64,000 nucleotides of DNA from Oceanospirillaceae bacterium (GTDB lineage Bacteria; Pseudomonadota; Gammaproteobacteria; Pseudomonadales; Balneatricaceae): positions 1-64,000 of the forward strand of contig JABSQZ010000027.1 of NCBI GenBank assembly GCA_013215505.1, in the 5' to 3' direction. Below, in pieces: positions 7,818 through 18,762 of this stretch; within the stretch, counting starts at the first letter, position 1; each line of letters begins with the position of its first letter. The translations under genes were made by a program, and so were the position numbers. Below the pieces are notes generated by a model. It was not told the DNA's origin, did no database searches, and saw nothing but the letters and a program-made list of their open reading frames with translations.

Positions 7818-8762
7818 TTAAGCCTTGATCAGCCGGGCTGCCAGTAGCTTAAGCTCGACATGTAGTTGACTGGGCCGATGGACTTTAAAGTTAAAGGGCC
7901 AATGCGCTAACTCCCTGGCAAACCAGCCTAAGTCACTGCACTGGTGCTTTAATAACACCCCTGAATCTACTTGCGATAATTCACCCAAGGTTTTACTCAG
8001 ATAGCTTTCAGCTGTTGCTAAATCGGTGTCCAGTAGTACTTCTACATAATGCTCCCTGGTTATGTTTGCCAATGATTTTTCTATATGGCTAATGATATTT
8101 TTTGTTTCAGGGGCATTAAAATTTGTAGTCAGTGTCTGCAGTTGTGCGATGCGCTCAACAGTAAAGGTTCTGATGTCATTTCGTAGTTGGCAGTAGGCGA
8201 CTAAATAGTAACGACCCAGATAAAATGCTACCCCGTAGGGATCAACGATTCTGCTTGAACCCATCGCAGCGGCGCTCCGGTATTGTATCGACACTTGTTG
8301 TTGATTGGCTGCGGCACAGCTGAGTTCAAGTACAGTGCTGTTGTTAGCAGCAGTCACTGAACTCTTAGCCACATCAATAGTGATCGCATGATGAATAGCG
8401 CGTACTTTTTTACGCAGAGGCTCGGGCATCACTCGCTCTAGTTTAGAGCGGGCAGAGGCAAAAGCGCTATCGCTTTGCACTAATCCACATTGTTGTGCCG
8501 CCAGTAACCCCAGGCTCAGTGCCATCGCTTCATTATCTTCAAACATCATCGGTGGCAGTTTAAATCCCGGCATTAATGAATAGCCACCGTAGCGACCACG
8601 TTCACTCATAATAGGGATGCCAAGATCTTCCAGAGCAGCTATATAACGTCGCAGTGTGCGTCTGTCTAAATTGAGCCTTGAAGCTAATTCTGCGCCACTG
8701 AGGCGGCCGTGAGATTGCAGTAGTTCCAGTACTGCTAAGATGCGTGTCGTGGATTGGGCCAT
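7818..8762 (-). CDS. HTH-WYL domain transcriptional regulator
   Basis: The 314-residue protein has an N-terminal DeoR/HTH_11-type winged helix (about 5-55: RILAVLELLQ, LSGAELASRLNLDRRTLRRY), then a WYL ligand-sensing domain (about 140-215: VSIQYRSA, VDPYGVAFYLGRYYLVAYC) and a C-terminal extension. Such proteins act as ligand-responsive, often single-component regulators. It is transcribed convergently with the serine hydrolase, with 46 bases between stop codons, and has no obvious target next to it. Confidence 0.85.
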   Translation of the reverse strand: MAQSTTRILAVLELLQSHGRLSGAELASRLNLDRRTLRRYIAALEDLGIPIMSERGRYGGYSLMPGFKLPPMMFEDNEAMALSLGLLAAQQCGLVQSDSAFASARSKLERVMPEPLRKKVRAIHHAITIDVAKSSVTAANNSTVLELSCAAANQQQVSIQYRSAAAMGSSRIVDPYGVAFYLGRYYLVAYCQLRNDIRTFTVERIAQLQTLTTNFNAPETKNIISHIEKSLANITREHYVEVLLDTDLATAESYLSKTLGELSQVDSGVLLKHQCSDLGWFARELAHWPFNFKVHRPSQLHVELKLLAARLIKA

Positions 8763-8906
8763 AAGTTCTTCTTAGAATGAATATTTAACAGGACGATATT
8801 TGCCCTATATCGAAACTTATAGTAGCGATTAGTTAGCATATCGTAAACAAGAAGTATGCCGCAGACTACTGTAGCGGTAGTGCTACTAGCCACCAAGTTA
8901 ATTTAT

Positions 8907-8967
8907 CTTCCAACTTCCAACTTCCAACTTCCAACTTCCAACTTCCAACTTCCAACTTCCAACTTCC
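8907..8967. repeat. Tandem heptamer array (CTTCCAA)8, copy 1
   Basis: Eight perfect copies of CTTCCAA plus CTTCC, 61 bases in all, ending in TTCCGAT. It lies between the 5' end of the WYL gene and the terminator of fhs. The same array occurs at 44973-45039 and, inverted, at 53131-53214. Confidence 0.95.
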
Positions 8968-8991
8968 GATAGGACCCATATTGCAGACAAT

Positions 8992-9022
8992 AAAAAAGGC
9001 TATCATCAGATAGCCTTTTTTT
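8992..9022 (-). terminator. Rho-independent terminator of fhs
   Basis: AAAAAAGGCTAT and ATAGCCTTTTTTT flank a short loop, giving a strong hairpin with U-runs on both strands. It lies 16 bases after the fhs stop codon on the minus strand. Confidence 0.85.
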
Positions 9023-9038
9023 AATCACAGTTTAACGT

Positions 9039-10709
9039 TTAGAATAAACCTTGAATCAGGCCTTCTTCGTCGACGTGAATTTTGTTTGCTGCGGGTACTC
9101 TAGGTAGTCCAGGCATAGTCATGATGTCACCACAAACGGCGACTACAAACTCAGCACCGGCAGCGAGACGCACTTCGCGAATCGTCACAGTGTGTCCTGT
9201 TGGTGCACCCAACAAGGCCATGTCAGTAGAGAAGCTGTATTGAGTCTTTGCCATACAGATTGGCAGAGCACCAAAACCTTGCTCTTCAAACACTTTAAGC
9301 TTAGCGCGAACGGCTTTATCAGCTGCAACATCGCCTGCTCCGTAGATCTTAGTAGCGATCGCTTCGATTTTGTCGAACAACGGCTGATCTAAGTCGTAGA
9401 TAGGAGAGAACTGAGAATGGCCTGCGTCGATTAGCTCAACAACTTTACCGGCTAGCTCTTCAGTACCTGCAGAACCGTTAGCCCAGTGGCTGGCAACAAC
9501 AGCTTCAACACCGTGTGCTCTAGCAGCTTCTTGTATAGCCGCTACTTCTGCATCGGTATCATTAATGAACTGGTTGATAGCAACAATCACCGGAACGCCG
9601 AAAGTTTTAACGTTTTGGATGTGTCTAACTAAGTTGGCACAACCTTTAACGACTGCCTCAACGTTTTCACCGGTTAGTTCTTTCTTGTCTACGCCGCCGT
9701 GCATTTTCAGGGCACGTACTGTGGCAACAATTACTGTTGCTTCAGGCTTTAAGCCCGCTTTGCGACATTTGATGTCGAAGAATTTTTCAGCGCCAAGATC
9801 CGCACCGAAACCGGCTTCAGTAACAACATAGTCACCTAGCTTCAATGCAGCTTTAGTGGCAATAACTGAGTTACAGCCGTGAGCGATGTTAGCAAAAGGG
9901 CCGCCGTGGATGAAAGCTGGGTTGTTTTCAAGCGTCTGTACTAAGTTAGGATTGATCGCATCTTTTAACAGTGTTGCCATAGCGCCATCTGCATCTAACT
10001 GCTTGGCAAGAATAGGCTGGCGCTCGCGAGTTTCCGCGACCACGATGTTACCAATACGCTTTTGCAGATCTTTGATATCAGTAGCCAGGCAGAAAATGGC
10101 CATAATTTCAGAGGCAACCGTAATGTCGAAGCCGTCTGTGCGTGAGTAACCGTTACCTGGACCACCCAGGCCAATAGCCAACTCGCGAAGAGCGCGATCG
10201 TTCATGTCGATAACACGCTTGAAAGCAATACGACGGTTATCAATACCCAGAGCGTTGCCCCAGTGAATGTGGTTGTCGATCAGGGCTGCCAGTAAGTTGT
10301 GGGCCGCGCCAATGGCGTGGAAGTCACCAGTGAAATGTAAGTTGATATCTTCCATAGGTACAACTTGTGCCATACCACCACCAGCAGCACCACCTTTCAT
10401 ACCAAAACATGGGCCAAGGCTTGGCTCACGCAAGCAGATAACAGTTTGTTTGCCGATGCGGTTAAGACCGTCACCCAGGCCTACGGTTGTTGTGGTTTTA
10501 CCTTCACCAGCGGGAGTCGGGCTGATGGCTGTTACAAGAATAAGTTTACCGTCTGGCTGATCACTTAAGCTGTTGATGTATTCTACATTCACTTTGGCTT
10601 TATCGTGGCCATAGGGAGTGATGTGTTCAATTGGGATGCCAAGTTTAGCGGCGATTTCAGCGATTGGCTTTTTATTTGCAGCTCTAGCAATATCGATATC
10701 TGAGTTCAC
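9039..10709 (-). CDS. fhs: Formate-tetrahydrofolate ligase
   Basis: The 556-residue protein is full length for the family. It catalyses ATP-dependent formation of 10-formyltetrahydrofolate from formate in one-carbon metabolism, in the cytoplasm. The ATP-binding P-loop T65[10 protein letters not shown] is clear, as are [24 protein letters not shown] and the C-terminal [11 protein letters not shown]. The N-terminus [20 protein letters not shown] is normal. It is a single-gene transcript with its own terminator. I looked for a ZTP riboswitch upstream, as fhs genes sometimes have, and found no match to its conserved core. Confidence 0.97.
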   Translation of the reverse strand: MNSDIDIARAANKKPIAEIAAKLGIPIEHITPYGHDKAKVNVEYINSLSDQPDGKLILVTAISPTPAGEGKTTTTVGLGDGLNRIGKQTVICLREPSLGPCFGMKGGAAGGGMAQVVPMEDINLHFTGDFHAIGAAHNLLAALIDNHIHWGNALGIDNRRIAFKRVIDMNDRALRELAIGLGGPGNGYSRTDGFDITVASEIMAIFCLATDIKDLQKRIGNIVVAETRERQPILAKQLDADGAMATLLKDAINPNLVQTLENNPAFIHGGPFANIAHGCNSVIATKAALKLGDYVVTEAGFGADLGAEKFFDIKCRKAGLKPEATVIVATVRALKMHGGVDKKELTGENVEAVVKGCANLVRHIQNVKTFGVPVIVAINQFINDTDAEVAAIQEAARAHGVEAVVASHWANGSAGTEELAGKVVELIDAGHSQFSPIYDLDQPLFDKIEAIATKIYGAGDVAADKAVRAKLKVFEEQGFGALPICMAKTQYSFSTDMALLGAPTGHTVTIREVRLAAGAEFVVAVCGDIMTMPGLPRVPAANKIHVDEEGLIQGLF

Positions 10710-11425
10710 TGATGTATCCTTTATTATTTATTGGATTTAAATATGACTAGGTTTTTAAGCTCTACAGCGTCATATTTATTAATCTTAAGTACGAAAAAAC
10801 AAGTCTGTGGATGAGTTAAATTCAACACAGATTTAACGTTGGATCGGATCATAGCACTGTTAGAAGTAATTAAACAAAGTTTCCTATAAGAAACTTTTGC
10901 TTTTCATAAGATATTTATCTCGAATATAACTTTATGTGCACGCGGCGACGTTAACTTGCCTGCGTTAGTCGTGTTTATGAAGGAATAGGCGGTTTTTGTG
11001 ATAATAGTCATGGCAATTTAGCTGAAAAATTTGCGCTCTAGGCAAACTTAACAGAGCCGTTTGCAACCGCATCCGCTGTGCCATAAAAGAATCTGTGAAC
11101 AGTATTGATATCTCTGGGAAAATGCCTGGCGGCGCCTTTTAAGGGCATATCTGAACCGATTCGTTTGGGGTAGCTAGCTGTGTTTACTGCTAAAGTGACG
11201 CTCTGATAGAACTGCTCGCTGCACAGCAGCTAGAATCGCTTTAATCGCGGCTGAGAAAACGGCGTATTTTTTGTCGGTGAAAAAAAGCCGTAATTAGCTG
11301 AAGAGGATTAAACTTGCCTGCCACATACTTTATAATGCTGGCTTTTCAACAGTAGTAGCACAGGCCAGTACCAGCATTGATCCTTAAGTGCCCTTTAATT
11401 AGATCTAATAACAGTGGAAGTAAAT
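10710..11425. other. Divergent intergenic region between fhs and the decarboxylase
   Basis: About 700 bases without a recognisable gene. It must hold the promoters of both divergent genes. A TATAAT at 11331-11336 is a possible -10 for the plus-strand gene, with only a weak -35 (TTAAAC, 11308). No riboswitch or RNA gene was recognised. Confidence 0.4.
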
Positions 11426-12847
11426 ATGGCGCAGCATTCGATACAAAATAGTCTCAAAAGTTTAAACAATATCGTTAAGCAGTTCAGCTCAAATGAACGA
11501 CCCGTATCTAATGCCCCAAATGCCGATGAATTACAGCAACAGTTAGATGTTAGTTTAGCTGATCAGGGGGCCCCCTTCGCAGCGCTGGAAGAGATGGCCA
11601 ATCAATACCTGACGCTGAACCCGGATGTATCATCTGCCAAATTTAATAAATTACTCTATTCAGGATTAAACCCTACAGCTTTGCTCGGCGATTGGGTGAC
11701 CAGCATTGGCAATGCCACTATGCACACTTATCAGGTTAGCCCGGTTGCAACTCTGATGGAGTTTGAGTTGATACGGCAGTGGAATAAGCTAGTAGGGTTT
11801 GAGCGCGGAGAAGGGGTGATGGTCAGCGGCGGCAGCCAAGCTAATTTGATTGCCATGCTACTGGCCAGGCACAAGGCTTGCCCACAAGCTAAAACCAAAG
11901 GCATGCAAAAGACCCTGGTGGCCTACGTATCTGATCAGGCACACTACTCCAGCTTAAAGGCGGTCAATGTATTGGGCATTGGCAGCGATAACTTAATCAC
12001 CGTGGCCAGTGATGAGCAGGGCAAGATAATACCCGACGCATTAGAGCAGGCAATAGCGCAGAGTCTGGCGTTAGGACACACACCTTTTTACATAGGTTTA
12101 ACTGCGGGTACTACCGTGTTAGGTGCCTATGACCCCGTCGCCCCCTGCGCAGACATTAGCCGGCGTCACAATTTGTGGTTGCACATCGATGGCGCCTGGG
12201 GTGCGCCGATTCTGTTTTCGAAAAAACACCGGCACCTATTGGCTGATTCACACTTAGCTGACTCGGTTGCCTGGGATGCACACAAGCTGATGAACGTACC
12301 GCTGACCGCGGCAGTCATTTTAACCCGTGAGCCCGGCCTGTTAAAAGCAGCTTGTAGCGGTGGCGGCTCTGACTATTTATTCCACAGCGATGCCAATGCT
12401 GAATTCAATTTAGGTGAAAGATCTATTCAATGTGGTCGCAGAGCGGACGCCCTAAAGGTATGGATGGGCTGGAAAGCTGTAGGGAACAACGGATTTGAAG
12501 AAAAAATAGATTATCTACAACAGCTTAGGGTCGATTTTGTGGCGCGCCTAGAACAGCTACAGAACTTTGAGTTGCTGCACCAACCGGGCTTTTTAAACGT
12601 ATTGTTTCGCTATTCCCCAGATAAGCCGATTAGCGAATCCGCCTCCAAAGCGTTGAGCATTGCAATCTGTGCCGAGTTGAAGCACAGGAATGTTGCCTAT
12701 AGTGATTACGCCAGCTGTAAAGGTAAATCTGGCATTCGACTGATCTTAGCGAATGCCGATATCACCGCAGAGCAGTTACAAAGTTTACTGCTACAGTGCC
12801 AGCAAATTGCCCAGCAACTGATGGACTCAGGTAATTACAGTGAATAA
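11426..12847 (+). CDS. PLP-dependent decarboxylase (group II amino acid decarboxylase family)
   Basis: The 473-residue protein has the group II fold: the pyridoxal-binding lysine in AWDAHKLMNVPL, the ring-stacking histidine in SDQAHYSSLKA, and the GGSQANLIAMLLARHKA segment. LHIDGAWGAP supplies the cofactor-binding Asp. Relatives decarboxylate glutamate, cysteine sulfinate, 2,4-diaminobutyrate or aromatic amino acids; the substrate cannot be read from the sequence. The start is set at ATG 11426 behind GGAAG; a GTG at 11414 is in frame. It overlaps the following lipoprotein gene by 8 bases, so the two are co-transcribed. Confidence 0.85.
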   Translation: MAQHSIQNSLKSLNNIVKQFSSNERPVSNAPNADELQQQLDVSLADQGAPFAALEEMANQYLTLNPDVSSAKFNKLLYSGLNPTALLGDWVTSIGNATMHTYQVSPVATLMEFELIRQWNKLVGFERGEGVMVSGGSQANLIAMLLARHKACPQAKTKGMQKTLVAYVSDQAHYSSLKAVNVLGIGSDNLITVASDEQGKIIPDALEQAIAQSLALGHTPFYIGLTAGTTVLGAYDPVAPCADISRRHNLWLHIDGAWGAPILFSKKHRHLLADSHLADSVAWDAHKLMNVPLTAAVILTREPGLLKAACSGGGSDYLFHSDANAEFNLGERSIQCGRRADALKVWMGWKAVGNNGFEEKIDYLQQLRVDFVARLEQLQNFELLHQPGFLNVLFRYSPDKPISESASKALSIAICAELKHRNVAYSDYASCKGKSGIRLILANADITAEQLQSLLLQCQQIAQQLMDSGNYSE

Positions 12848-13778
12848 TCTAATCAGACAAAAATTCAGTGCAAAACTGCTGCTCAATAGTAAAATTATGG
12901 CTGTGCTTTTAGCGATTAGTTTGCTGGCGGGTTGTAGCTCCTCACTGAATGCCAGCGGCGTTAAAATAGTTACCCTCAGCGCCAATCACAGCCACAATTT
13001 AGACCCGAGACTCGATGAAATATCGGGTTTGGCGACCAGCGATAACAAAATCTGGGGAATCAATGACAGTGGCGGAGAGGCCACTCTGTACGCATTTGAT
13101 CCGCAGACGTATCAACTAATCCAAAGCATCATGCTGCCGCGGGCACTGAATACCGACTGGGAAGATCTAGCCCAAGATAGCCACTTTATCTATGTAGCGG
13201 ACACCGGTAATAACTTTGCTATTCGCCAAAGCCTGAATATATATAAAGTGCCTTTAGATAAAATCCAAGCTAAGGGGGCTGCTGAAGTTGCATCGATTAC
13301 AGATACCCAGGTACTGACCATCGAATACGCGGATCGCAAAGGTATTCTGCCCAGAAAATCTCACAACTTTGACAGCGAAGCACTGACAGTCGTTAACGAT
13401 AAGTTGTGGCTGTTTAGCAAGAACCGTGAAGATGCTCAGACTAAACTGTATAAAATCGACAGGGGCAGGCGCGAGCAGTTAGTTGCACCCGTTGCCCGCT
13501 ATCCGGTGGATGGGCTGATTACCGCCGCCGACTACTCTGCGGCTAATAACAAACTACTCTTACTAGGCTATTCAGCGCGAACAGTATTTGGCCACTCCTT
13601 TGTCTGGGTGGTTGATATTACGGATGATCTGCCCGATTGGCGCAGTGCGATTAAATACAAACTTTTCCCCTATGCGCAGTGGGAATCGATAAAATGGCAG
13701 GGCGGTAAACGCTTTTTAGTCGCGGCTGAAGACAGTGTACTGAGTGAACAGAAAATCGCCGAATTCACTCTGCCTTAA
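12840..13778 (+). CDS. Putative lipoprotein, beta-propeller-like
   Basis: The 312-residue protein begins with a basic N-region, a hydrophobic stretch and a lipobox LLAGC (Cys32), so it is probably a lipid-anchored periplasmic protein. The mature part has repeated short beta motifs (ISGLATSDNKIWGINDSGG, FIYVADTGNNFA, KLWLFSKNRED) like a propeller or esterase-like phytase fold. Translation is coupled to the decarboxylase by an 8-base overlap using a GTG start; an ATG at 12897 would still give a lipobox but lacks the charged N-region. Function is unknown. Confidence 0.65.
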   Translation: MNNLIRQKFSAKLLLNSKIMAVLLAISLLAGCSSSLNASGVKIVTLSANHSHNLDPRLDEISGLATSDNKIWGINDSGGEATLYAFDPQTYQLIQSIMLPRALNTDWEDLAQDSHFIYVADTGNNFAIRQSLNIYKVPLDKIQAKGAAEVASITDTQVLTIEYADRKGILPRKSHNFDSEALTVVNDKLWLFSKNREDAQTKLYKIDRGRREQLVAPVARYPVDGLITAADYSAANNKLLLLGYSARTVFGHSFVWVVDITDDLPDWRSAIKYKLFPYAQWESIKWQGGKRFLVAAEDSVLSEQKIAEFTLP

Positions 13779-13892
13779 TTTAAACCGCTCAGATAGCTGC
13801 CCCGGGCCAGATATTTGTTTATAATGCCGCAGATTAAGCACTGGGCGAGCAACCACGCCGTTTCAAAAAAAATCACAATTAAGTAGGGTCAA

Positions 13893-15281
13893 ATGTTACA
13901 GATATACGATACATTAACGAAACAAAAAACTGCCTTTAAACCTCTGGTAGAAGGACAGATCAGCATGTATGTTTGTGGCATGACAGTGTACGACTACTGC
14001 CATATAGGGCATGCCAGAGTGATGGTGTCTTTTGATGTTATCACCCGTTTCTTGCGCTCCCAGGGCTGGAAAGTTAATTATGTGCGTAACATCACCGACG
14101 TCGATGACAAGATTATTAAGCGCGCCAATGAAAATCAGGAATCAATGCAGCAATTGACGCAGCGGATGATTGAGGCGATGCATGAAGATGAAGCCAGTTT
14201 GTTTGTGCTGCCACCGGACCAGGAACCTCGCGCTACCGGGCACATTCAGGGAATCATCGAAATCACTCAGACACTGATCGATAAAGGCTATGCCTATGCC
14301 GCCGGTAACGGTGATGTTTACTATCGGGTTGCGAAATTTGAAGGCTACGGTAAGTTAACCAACAAAAATATCGATGAGTTGCGTGCCGGTGCCAGGGTTG
14401 CGGTCAATGAAATTAAAGAAAATCCGATTGATTTTGTGCTCTGGAAAGCAGCCAAAGAAGGCGAAGTTAGCTGGCCGTCTCCCTGGGGTGACGGGCGACC
14501 GGGTTGGCACATAGAGTGCTCGGCGATGTCTAAGCACTGCTTAGGTGATAACTTTGATATTCATGGCGGAGGGCCGGATTTACCTTTTCCACATCACGAA
14601 AATGAGATAGCCCAATCGGAGGCGGCCAACGGTTGCACCTTTGCCAATAGCTGGATGCATGCCGGAGCGGTGCGGGTCAATTCGGAAAAAATGTCCAAGT
14701 CGCTGGGTAACTTTTTCACTATCCGCGAAGTATTGAAAAAGTATAATGCCGAAGTAGTGCGGTTGTTTTTGGCCAGTGTGCACTATCGCAGTTACATAGA
14801 TTACTCTGAGCAATCTCTTAAAGAAGCGCAAGTTAAGCTAGAGCGGTTCTACCAGGCACTGCGTGGTATTAATGCAACTGCTGAGGTTGAGTTGCAAAAT
14901 GATTACAGCGGCAAGTTTAATGCGGCAATGAACGACGATTTCAATACTCCCAAGGCGATAGCCGTACTGTTCGAATTGGTCAATGAGTTGAACAGCGCCA
15001 GTCGCCAGAAATTGCCGACAGCTCCGACGTTGGCTAAACAACTGCTGGATCTGGCCAATAGCATTGGTCTGCTACAGCAAGACCCGGAAGCATTTTTGCA
15101 AGGTGAAGCAAAAGAGGGTGAACTGAGTGCGCAGCAAATTGAAGCTTTTATCATTGAGCGAAAAGCGGCCCGCGCCAACAAAGACTTTGCCGAGTCCGAT
15201 CGGATTCGCGACTTGCTGTTAGAGCAGAGCGTGGTACTTAAAGATACCCGTGAAGGGACTAGTTGGTTTAGAGAAAGTTAA
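13893..15281 (+). CDS. cysS: Cysteinyl-tRNA synthetase
   Basis: The 462-residue class I aminoacyl-tRNA synthetase has the HIGH motif H37-I-G-H40, KMSKS at 266-270, and the zinc ligands C28, C209, H234 and E238 in their expected places. The family length is normal. It charges tRNA-Cys in the cytoplasm. It is transcribed alone; the next gene is convergent. Confidence 0.97.
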   Translation: MLQIYDTLTKQKTAFKPLVEGQISMYVCGMTVYDYCHIGHARVMVSFDVITRFLRSQGWKVNYVRNITDVDDKIIKRANENQESMQQLTQRMIEAMHEDEASLFVLPPDQEPRATGHIQGIIEITQTLIDKGYAYAAGNGDVYYRVAKFEGYGKLTNKNIDELRAGARVAVNEIKENPIDFVLWKAAKEGEVSWPSPWGDGRPGWHIECSAMSKHCLGDNFDIHGGGPDLPFPHHENEIAQSEAANGCTFANSWMHAGAVRVNSEKMSKSLGNFFTIREVLKKYNAEVVRLFLASVHYRSYIDYSEQSLKEAQVKLERFYQALRGINATAEVELQNDYSGKFNAAMNDDFNTPKAIAVLFELVNELNSASRQKLPTAPTLAKQLLDLANSIGLLQQDPEAFLQGEAKEGELSAQQIEAFIIERKAARANKDFAESDRIRDLLLEQSVVLKDTREGTSWFRES

Positions 15282-15288
15282 AGCAGCT

Positions 15289-15316
15289 ACCCTGTAGGGT
15301 ACTCTCTCTACAGGGT
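15289..15316. terminator. Hairpin after cysS
   Basis: ACCCTGTAG pairs perfectly with CTACAGGGT across a 10-base loop, eight bases after the cysS stop. There is no clear U-run, so it may be a weak terminator or an mRNA end-stabilising hairpin. Confidence 0.5.
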
Positions 15317-15407
15317 TGCTAAATTATATACAGACCTTTGTTTACCTTAGATAACACTTTTACAGATTATCCTGCCTTTTAGAACGATAAAGCCTGTCTA
15401 TAGCCCT

Positions 15408-17417
15408 TTACAGCACCGTTAAGTTAAACTGGGAAACTAATTGTTGCTGCTGTTGCGCCAACCCGGATAAAGTCTTGCTGCCCAGGGCAGATTGTTCTGC
15501 ATTTACTGCACCCTTTTTAGCCATCTCTGCCATACGTAGTACGCTGGTCGATATTTCGTGGCTCGCGGCGGTCTGCTGTTCGGCGGCGGCAGCTATATTG
15601 GAGGACATATTGCGGATCTCACTGAGTTGCTTTTCCATCTGCGCAAGCGAGCTACCCGCTTTTTCGGTTTGGGTGAGAGAAGATTGCGCTTGCAGACGAC
15701 TGCTTTGCATAATCGCCACAGCATCTTTTGCCCCAGACTGCAGTTTATTAATCATGTTCTGAATTTGTTGGGTTGCATCTTGGGTACGGCTCGCTAAAGA
15801 GCGGACTTCATCAGCGACAACGGCAAATCCTCGGCCCGCTTCTCCAGCCCTTGCCGCTTCTATCGCCGCATTCAAAGCCAGTAGATTTGTTTGGTTGGCA
15901 ATCCCTTCTATCGCCTCTAAAATTTGACCTATATTGGTCGAGTCCTTATTGAGTTCTTCTATCACAACTGCAGCTCGCTCAATTTCTGAGGCGAGGGAGT
16001 TGGCCACTATTATATTCTGTTGCATTAAAGCGCGGTTCTGTTTGGCCGATTCATCGATATCATTGGCCCGGTACATAGCGGTTTCGGCACTTTGCGCAAC
16101 TTCTGCGATGGTGGCTGACATCTGTTGAATCGCAGCGGCTACTTGCGAGGTATGTTGTTGCTGTTCATCCATCATCAATTGGGTGTCTTGGCTTATACCC
16201 GCTGTATCTTGAGCAGAGCTATTAATGCTATCGGAGGCAGATTGAATGTCCCTGATGATAGCTTCCTGTTTATTCGCCAACTCATTAACCCACTGAGATA
16301 ATTTACCAAATTCATCATTAGTCTCTATACTCACTCTCTGACTTAAATCGCCCTCTGCGATGACTTTTAATACTGATAACACCCGTTTTAAAGGGGTGCG
16401 AATACTGCGACTCACCCACAGCGCTATCAAAATTGATACTAAAACGGATACAGCACTGATCACAATATTGGTGTTTTTACTTGAAGTAACAGTATATTGA
16501 GATTCAAGTCTGGAAATGTCCGCCAGTGCACGCGCTTCATCGCGCAAATGGGTCATAGCAGTATTGGCGTTGTTGATGGCCAGGGACAGCGTTTTAAGTA
16601 ATTCGACTTGTTGTTTTTGCAACAGCACTTGTCGCTTATGTTGTTGCACCACCCCGCTGGGCTCAAGTATCGCCTGTTGCAATATTTCAACGGTTGCCAG
16701 TAGGTGCACAGCATTGTTGCTGCCTGTTGATTTGAGCTTTTGTAATCGCTCTTCTATTGCCTTTAATCCATAGCCTGACGTATTAAAAGAATTTTCCAGC
16801 AGTTTTATTTTGCTTAGTTCCTGTGCTGCGAGAATATTACTCAGATCACTGGATACCGATTTTAAATTGGCGGCTAGAATATTTCCGGCGGTTTTTTCAG
16901 CGGCGGAGTCGCCGTACTGAGTAAGATCTTCAATGTCATTGTTAAAGAACTCCATTTCGCTGCTTAACGCTTTTTTTAATCCCTTTATACTGTCATTTAA
17001 GCCCAAGTAGTCTCTGTGTATCTTAAATGCTCGTCTGGAGTCGGTAAAAAAGCTTTTAGAGTGACCTTCCAGTTCAGCCATAGCCTCTTCGACTTGCAAA
17101 TAGGAAGTTCCTAGCTGGATTATCTTATCTCGCTGTTGCTTGAATATTGTCTGTTGTGCAGTGAAAATTTTATCATGTTGCAACAAAACATCATCTTCGG
17201 TAGCAGTTATGAATTGCATCATTTCTTTATTTGCCGACAAGATAGCGACTGTCATATCTGCACTATGCAACATGATCGGGGTAATTTCTTGTGCCGTTCG
17301 CTGCAGTTGATTATCAACTTTGCTTAAGCTGAGCCAAGAGTTGACACTGATAACCAGTAAAAGTAAAACTAATAAGGTGAAACCACCACTGATTCGCTGT
17401 ATTACAGAGAAAGCCAT
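15408..17417 (-). CDS. Methyl-accepting chemotaxis protein
   Basis: The 669-residue transmembrane chemoreceptor has TM1 at about 10-30, a long helical periplasmic domain of about 280 residues, TM2 at about 318-338 ([17 protein letters not shown]), a HAMP domain, and a cytoplasmic signalling domain with the conserved hairpin tip [20 protein letters not shown]-like sequence and [16 protein letters not shown]. The C-terminus has no NWETF-type pentapeptide. It signals to CheA/CheW; the ligand is unknown. It is monocistronic and convergent with cysS. Confidence 0.92.
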   Translation of the reverse strand: MAFSVIQRISGGFTLLVLLLLVISVNSWLSLSKVDNQLQRTAQEITPIMLHSADMTVAILSANKEMMQFITATEDDVLLQHDKIFTAQQTIFKQQRDKIIQLGTSYLQVEEAMAELEGHSKSFFTDSRRAFKIHRDYLGLNDSIKGLKKALSSEMEFFNNDIEDLTQYGDSAAEKTAGNILAANLKSVSSDLSNILAAQELSKIKLLENSFNTSGYGLKAIEERLQKLKSTGSNNAVHLLATVEILQQAILEPSGVVQQHKRQVLLQKQQVELLKTLSLAINNANTAMTHLRDEARALADISRLESQYTVTSSKNTNIVISAVSVLVSILIALWVSRSIRTPLKRVLSVLKVIAEGDLSQRVSIETNDEFGKLSQWVNELANKQEAIIRDIQSASDSINSSAQDTAGISQDTQLMMDEQQQHTSQVAAAIQQMSATIAEVAQSAETAMYRANDIDESAKQNRALMQQNIIVANSLASEIERAAVVIEELNKDSTNIGQILEAIEGIANQTNLLALNAAIEAARAGEAGRGFAVVADEVRSLASRTQDATQQIQNMINKLQSGAKDAVAIMQSSRLQAQSSLTQTEKAGSSLAQMEKQLSEIRNMSSNIAAAAEQQTAASHEISTSVLRMAEMAKKGAVNAEQSALGSKTLSGLAQQQQQLVSQFNLTVL

Positions 17418-18048
17418 TTTGGATCCTTTAGATATAATATTTTAGGTTATGCTGTGTGCTCTAAAACTACCTGTCTATGTCGTATAGGGGTAAATTTCAA
17501 TTAATGTAACAATAGCCAGCAACTAGACTACAATGGCTATGAGTTGAACTCTTTTCTTTAACAGACAAATACTTACCTGATCTCCACCCAACTTCAGAAT
17601 ACCTTCGCTATGCCTCAAACTTAGCGATTACATCCACAGCTAACGCGAGTAATAACTATAAAGCTGCTGCTGTTGTTTGCTGCTAGCTGATAGTCACAAT
17701 ACATAAACAGCTGGATTGTCTAAGTAACAATCAGCATCAATCCCATCATCAACCTTGGTGTAAGCAATATCACTCTGCTGATAAAAACTACTGTTGTCTG
17801 GGTCTGGCTTTATATGGTAAATAAGACAGCAGTAAAGACGCCAATCATTGATAGGAAAAGGAGACTTAACAATTGCGAGGTTGTGAAGTGCTGCCGTAAA
17901 TTAGAGGGCGGCTGAAAGCGAGTGACTCAGAATGCGTTTTAAGTACTATCGAGTATCAGCATCGGATATTTATGTGTTGTCTGCTCTGGTTTATGCCAAT
18001 GTGGATTCAGGGGGAAAAGCTCGATTGATCAAAAAACGCACAAATAAT
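17418..18048. other. Intergenic region upstream of cold-shock locus 1
   Basis: No gene is supported. The part from about 17938 resembles the region upstream of the second cold-shock gene (shared cgagtatcagcat at 17949 and 30250), showing that the duplicated unit extends well beyond the promoter. Confidence 0.5.
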
Positions 18049-18227
18049 TTGACTGCAGTAAAGGTCTTATATATAGTGCCCGCAGCTAGAAAGAAAGTCT
18101 CTTGTTTGAAGTCTCCATTACGTAATTTTTCGTCCTGTAGTTTCCAAGTGTTACAATATTTCAGTCAGTTACAACTACAAATGCCTTTATCGGCACACTT
18201 ACTTATTTTTAAAATACAGGAAAAATT
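18049..18227 (+). promoter_or_regulatory. Promoter and long 5' leader of cold-shock gene 1
   Basis: TTGACT (18049-18054) and TATAGT (18072-18077) are separated by 17 bases, a good sigma-70 promoter. Transcription from about 18084 would give a 5' untranslated leader of about 145 bases, as in cspA-type mRNAs whose leaders act as cold-sensing structures. The leader is nearly identical to that at 30377-30527, and is too conserved for neutral sequence. AGGA lies just before the ATG. Confidence 0.7.
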
Positions 18228-18437
18228 ATGTCTAATACAACTACGGGTACAGTCAAATGGTTCAACGAAGCTAAAGGTTTTGGTTTCATAGAGCAAGAGT
18301 CTGGTCCAGATGTTTTTGCACACTTCTCAGCGATTGCCGGTGACGGCTTTAAGACTCTGGCTGAAGGTCAGCGTGTTGAGTTTGTTTTAGGTCAAGGTCA
18401 GAAAGGCCCACAAGCTGAAAACATTGTAGCAATCTAA
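18228..18437 (+). CDS. CspA-family cold-shock protein, copy 1
   Basis: A 69-residue single cold-shock domain with both RNA-binding motifs: KGFGFI (RNP1) and DVFAHFS (RNP2). It binds single-stranded RNA and DNA and melts RNA structure at low temperature. The protein is identical to that encoded at 30528-30737. Longer upstream frames exist but are leader RNA; the start after AGGAAAAATT is the family start. Confidence 0.96.
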   Translation: MSNTTTGTVKWFNEAKGFGFIEQESGPDVFAHFSAIAGDGFKTLAEGQRVEFVLGQGQKGPQAENIVAI

Positions 18438-18500
18438 CCGATTGCTACAGCCTGGATAGTATCCGGGCAAAAAGCTATTAGTAAGTACTAGTAGCGAATG

Positions 18501-18533
18501 AAAGGGCATACTTTAATGAGTAGGCCCTTTTTT
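18501..18533 (+). terminator. Rho-independent terminator of cold-shock gene 1
   Basis: AAAGGGC and GCCCTTT form the stem base, with TACT and AGTA above one mismatch, followed by TTT. The same terminator with a perfect stem follows the second copy at 30800-30832. Confidence 0.85.
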
Positions 18534-18762
18534 AGTTTTAGGCTGAGGGAAGCCGCCAAGGATTTTCGCTGCAACTGTTGTTTGTATCGCTGAATCAGTA
18601 TTTACTCGTTCACGCTATAGAAAGTTAGCAGAGGTGAATAGTGAGACGAACTTCAGCTGGGAGCTTTTATCTATATCAGCAGGCTTTAAACTGACATTTT
18701 CCACAGATGACTTTAGCCACTCTAATAGTGACGTAAGTCAGCATGACTTACGTCATCAGTGA
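18534..18762. other. Intergenic, nothing recognised
   Basis: Between the cold-shock terminator and the 3' end of tenA. A palindromic ATGACTTACGTCAT-like element lies around 18729-18755 (gacgtaagtca then tgacttacgtca), which could act as the terminator hairpin of the thiamin operon although it lacks a U-run. Confidence 0.4.

Noticed and set aside
8907-8967. CRISPR array
   Set aside because: The repeats are seven bases long and directly abutting with no spacers, and no cas genes are present.
10710-11425. ZTP riboswitch upstream of fhs
   Set aside because: The conserved CCGCCTGGGC-type core was not found on the appropriate strand; a partial look-alike near 11123 lacks the rest of the motif.
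17932-18291. Frame across the leader of cold-shock gene 1, and the equivalent extension at 30324
   Set aside because: The region is the conserved 5' leader and the frame is not preserved in the same way in both copies; the family start lies at the internal ATG.
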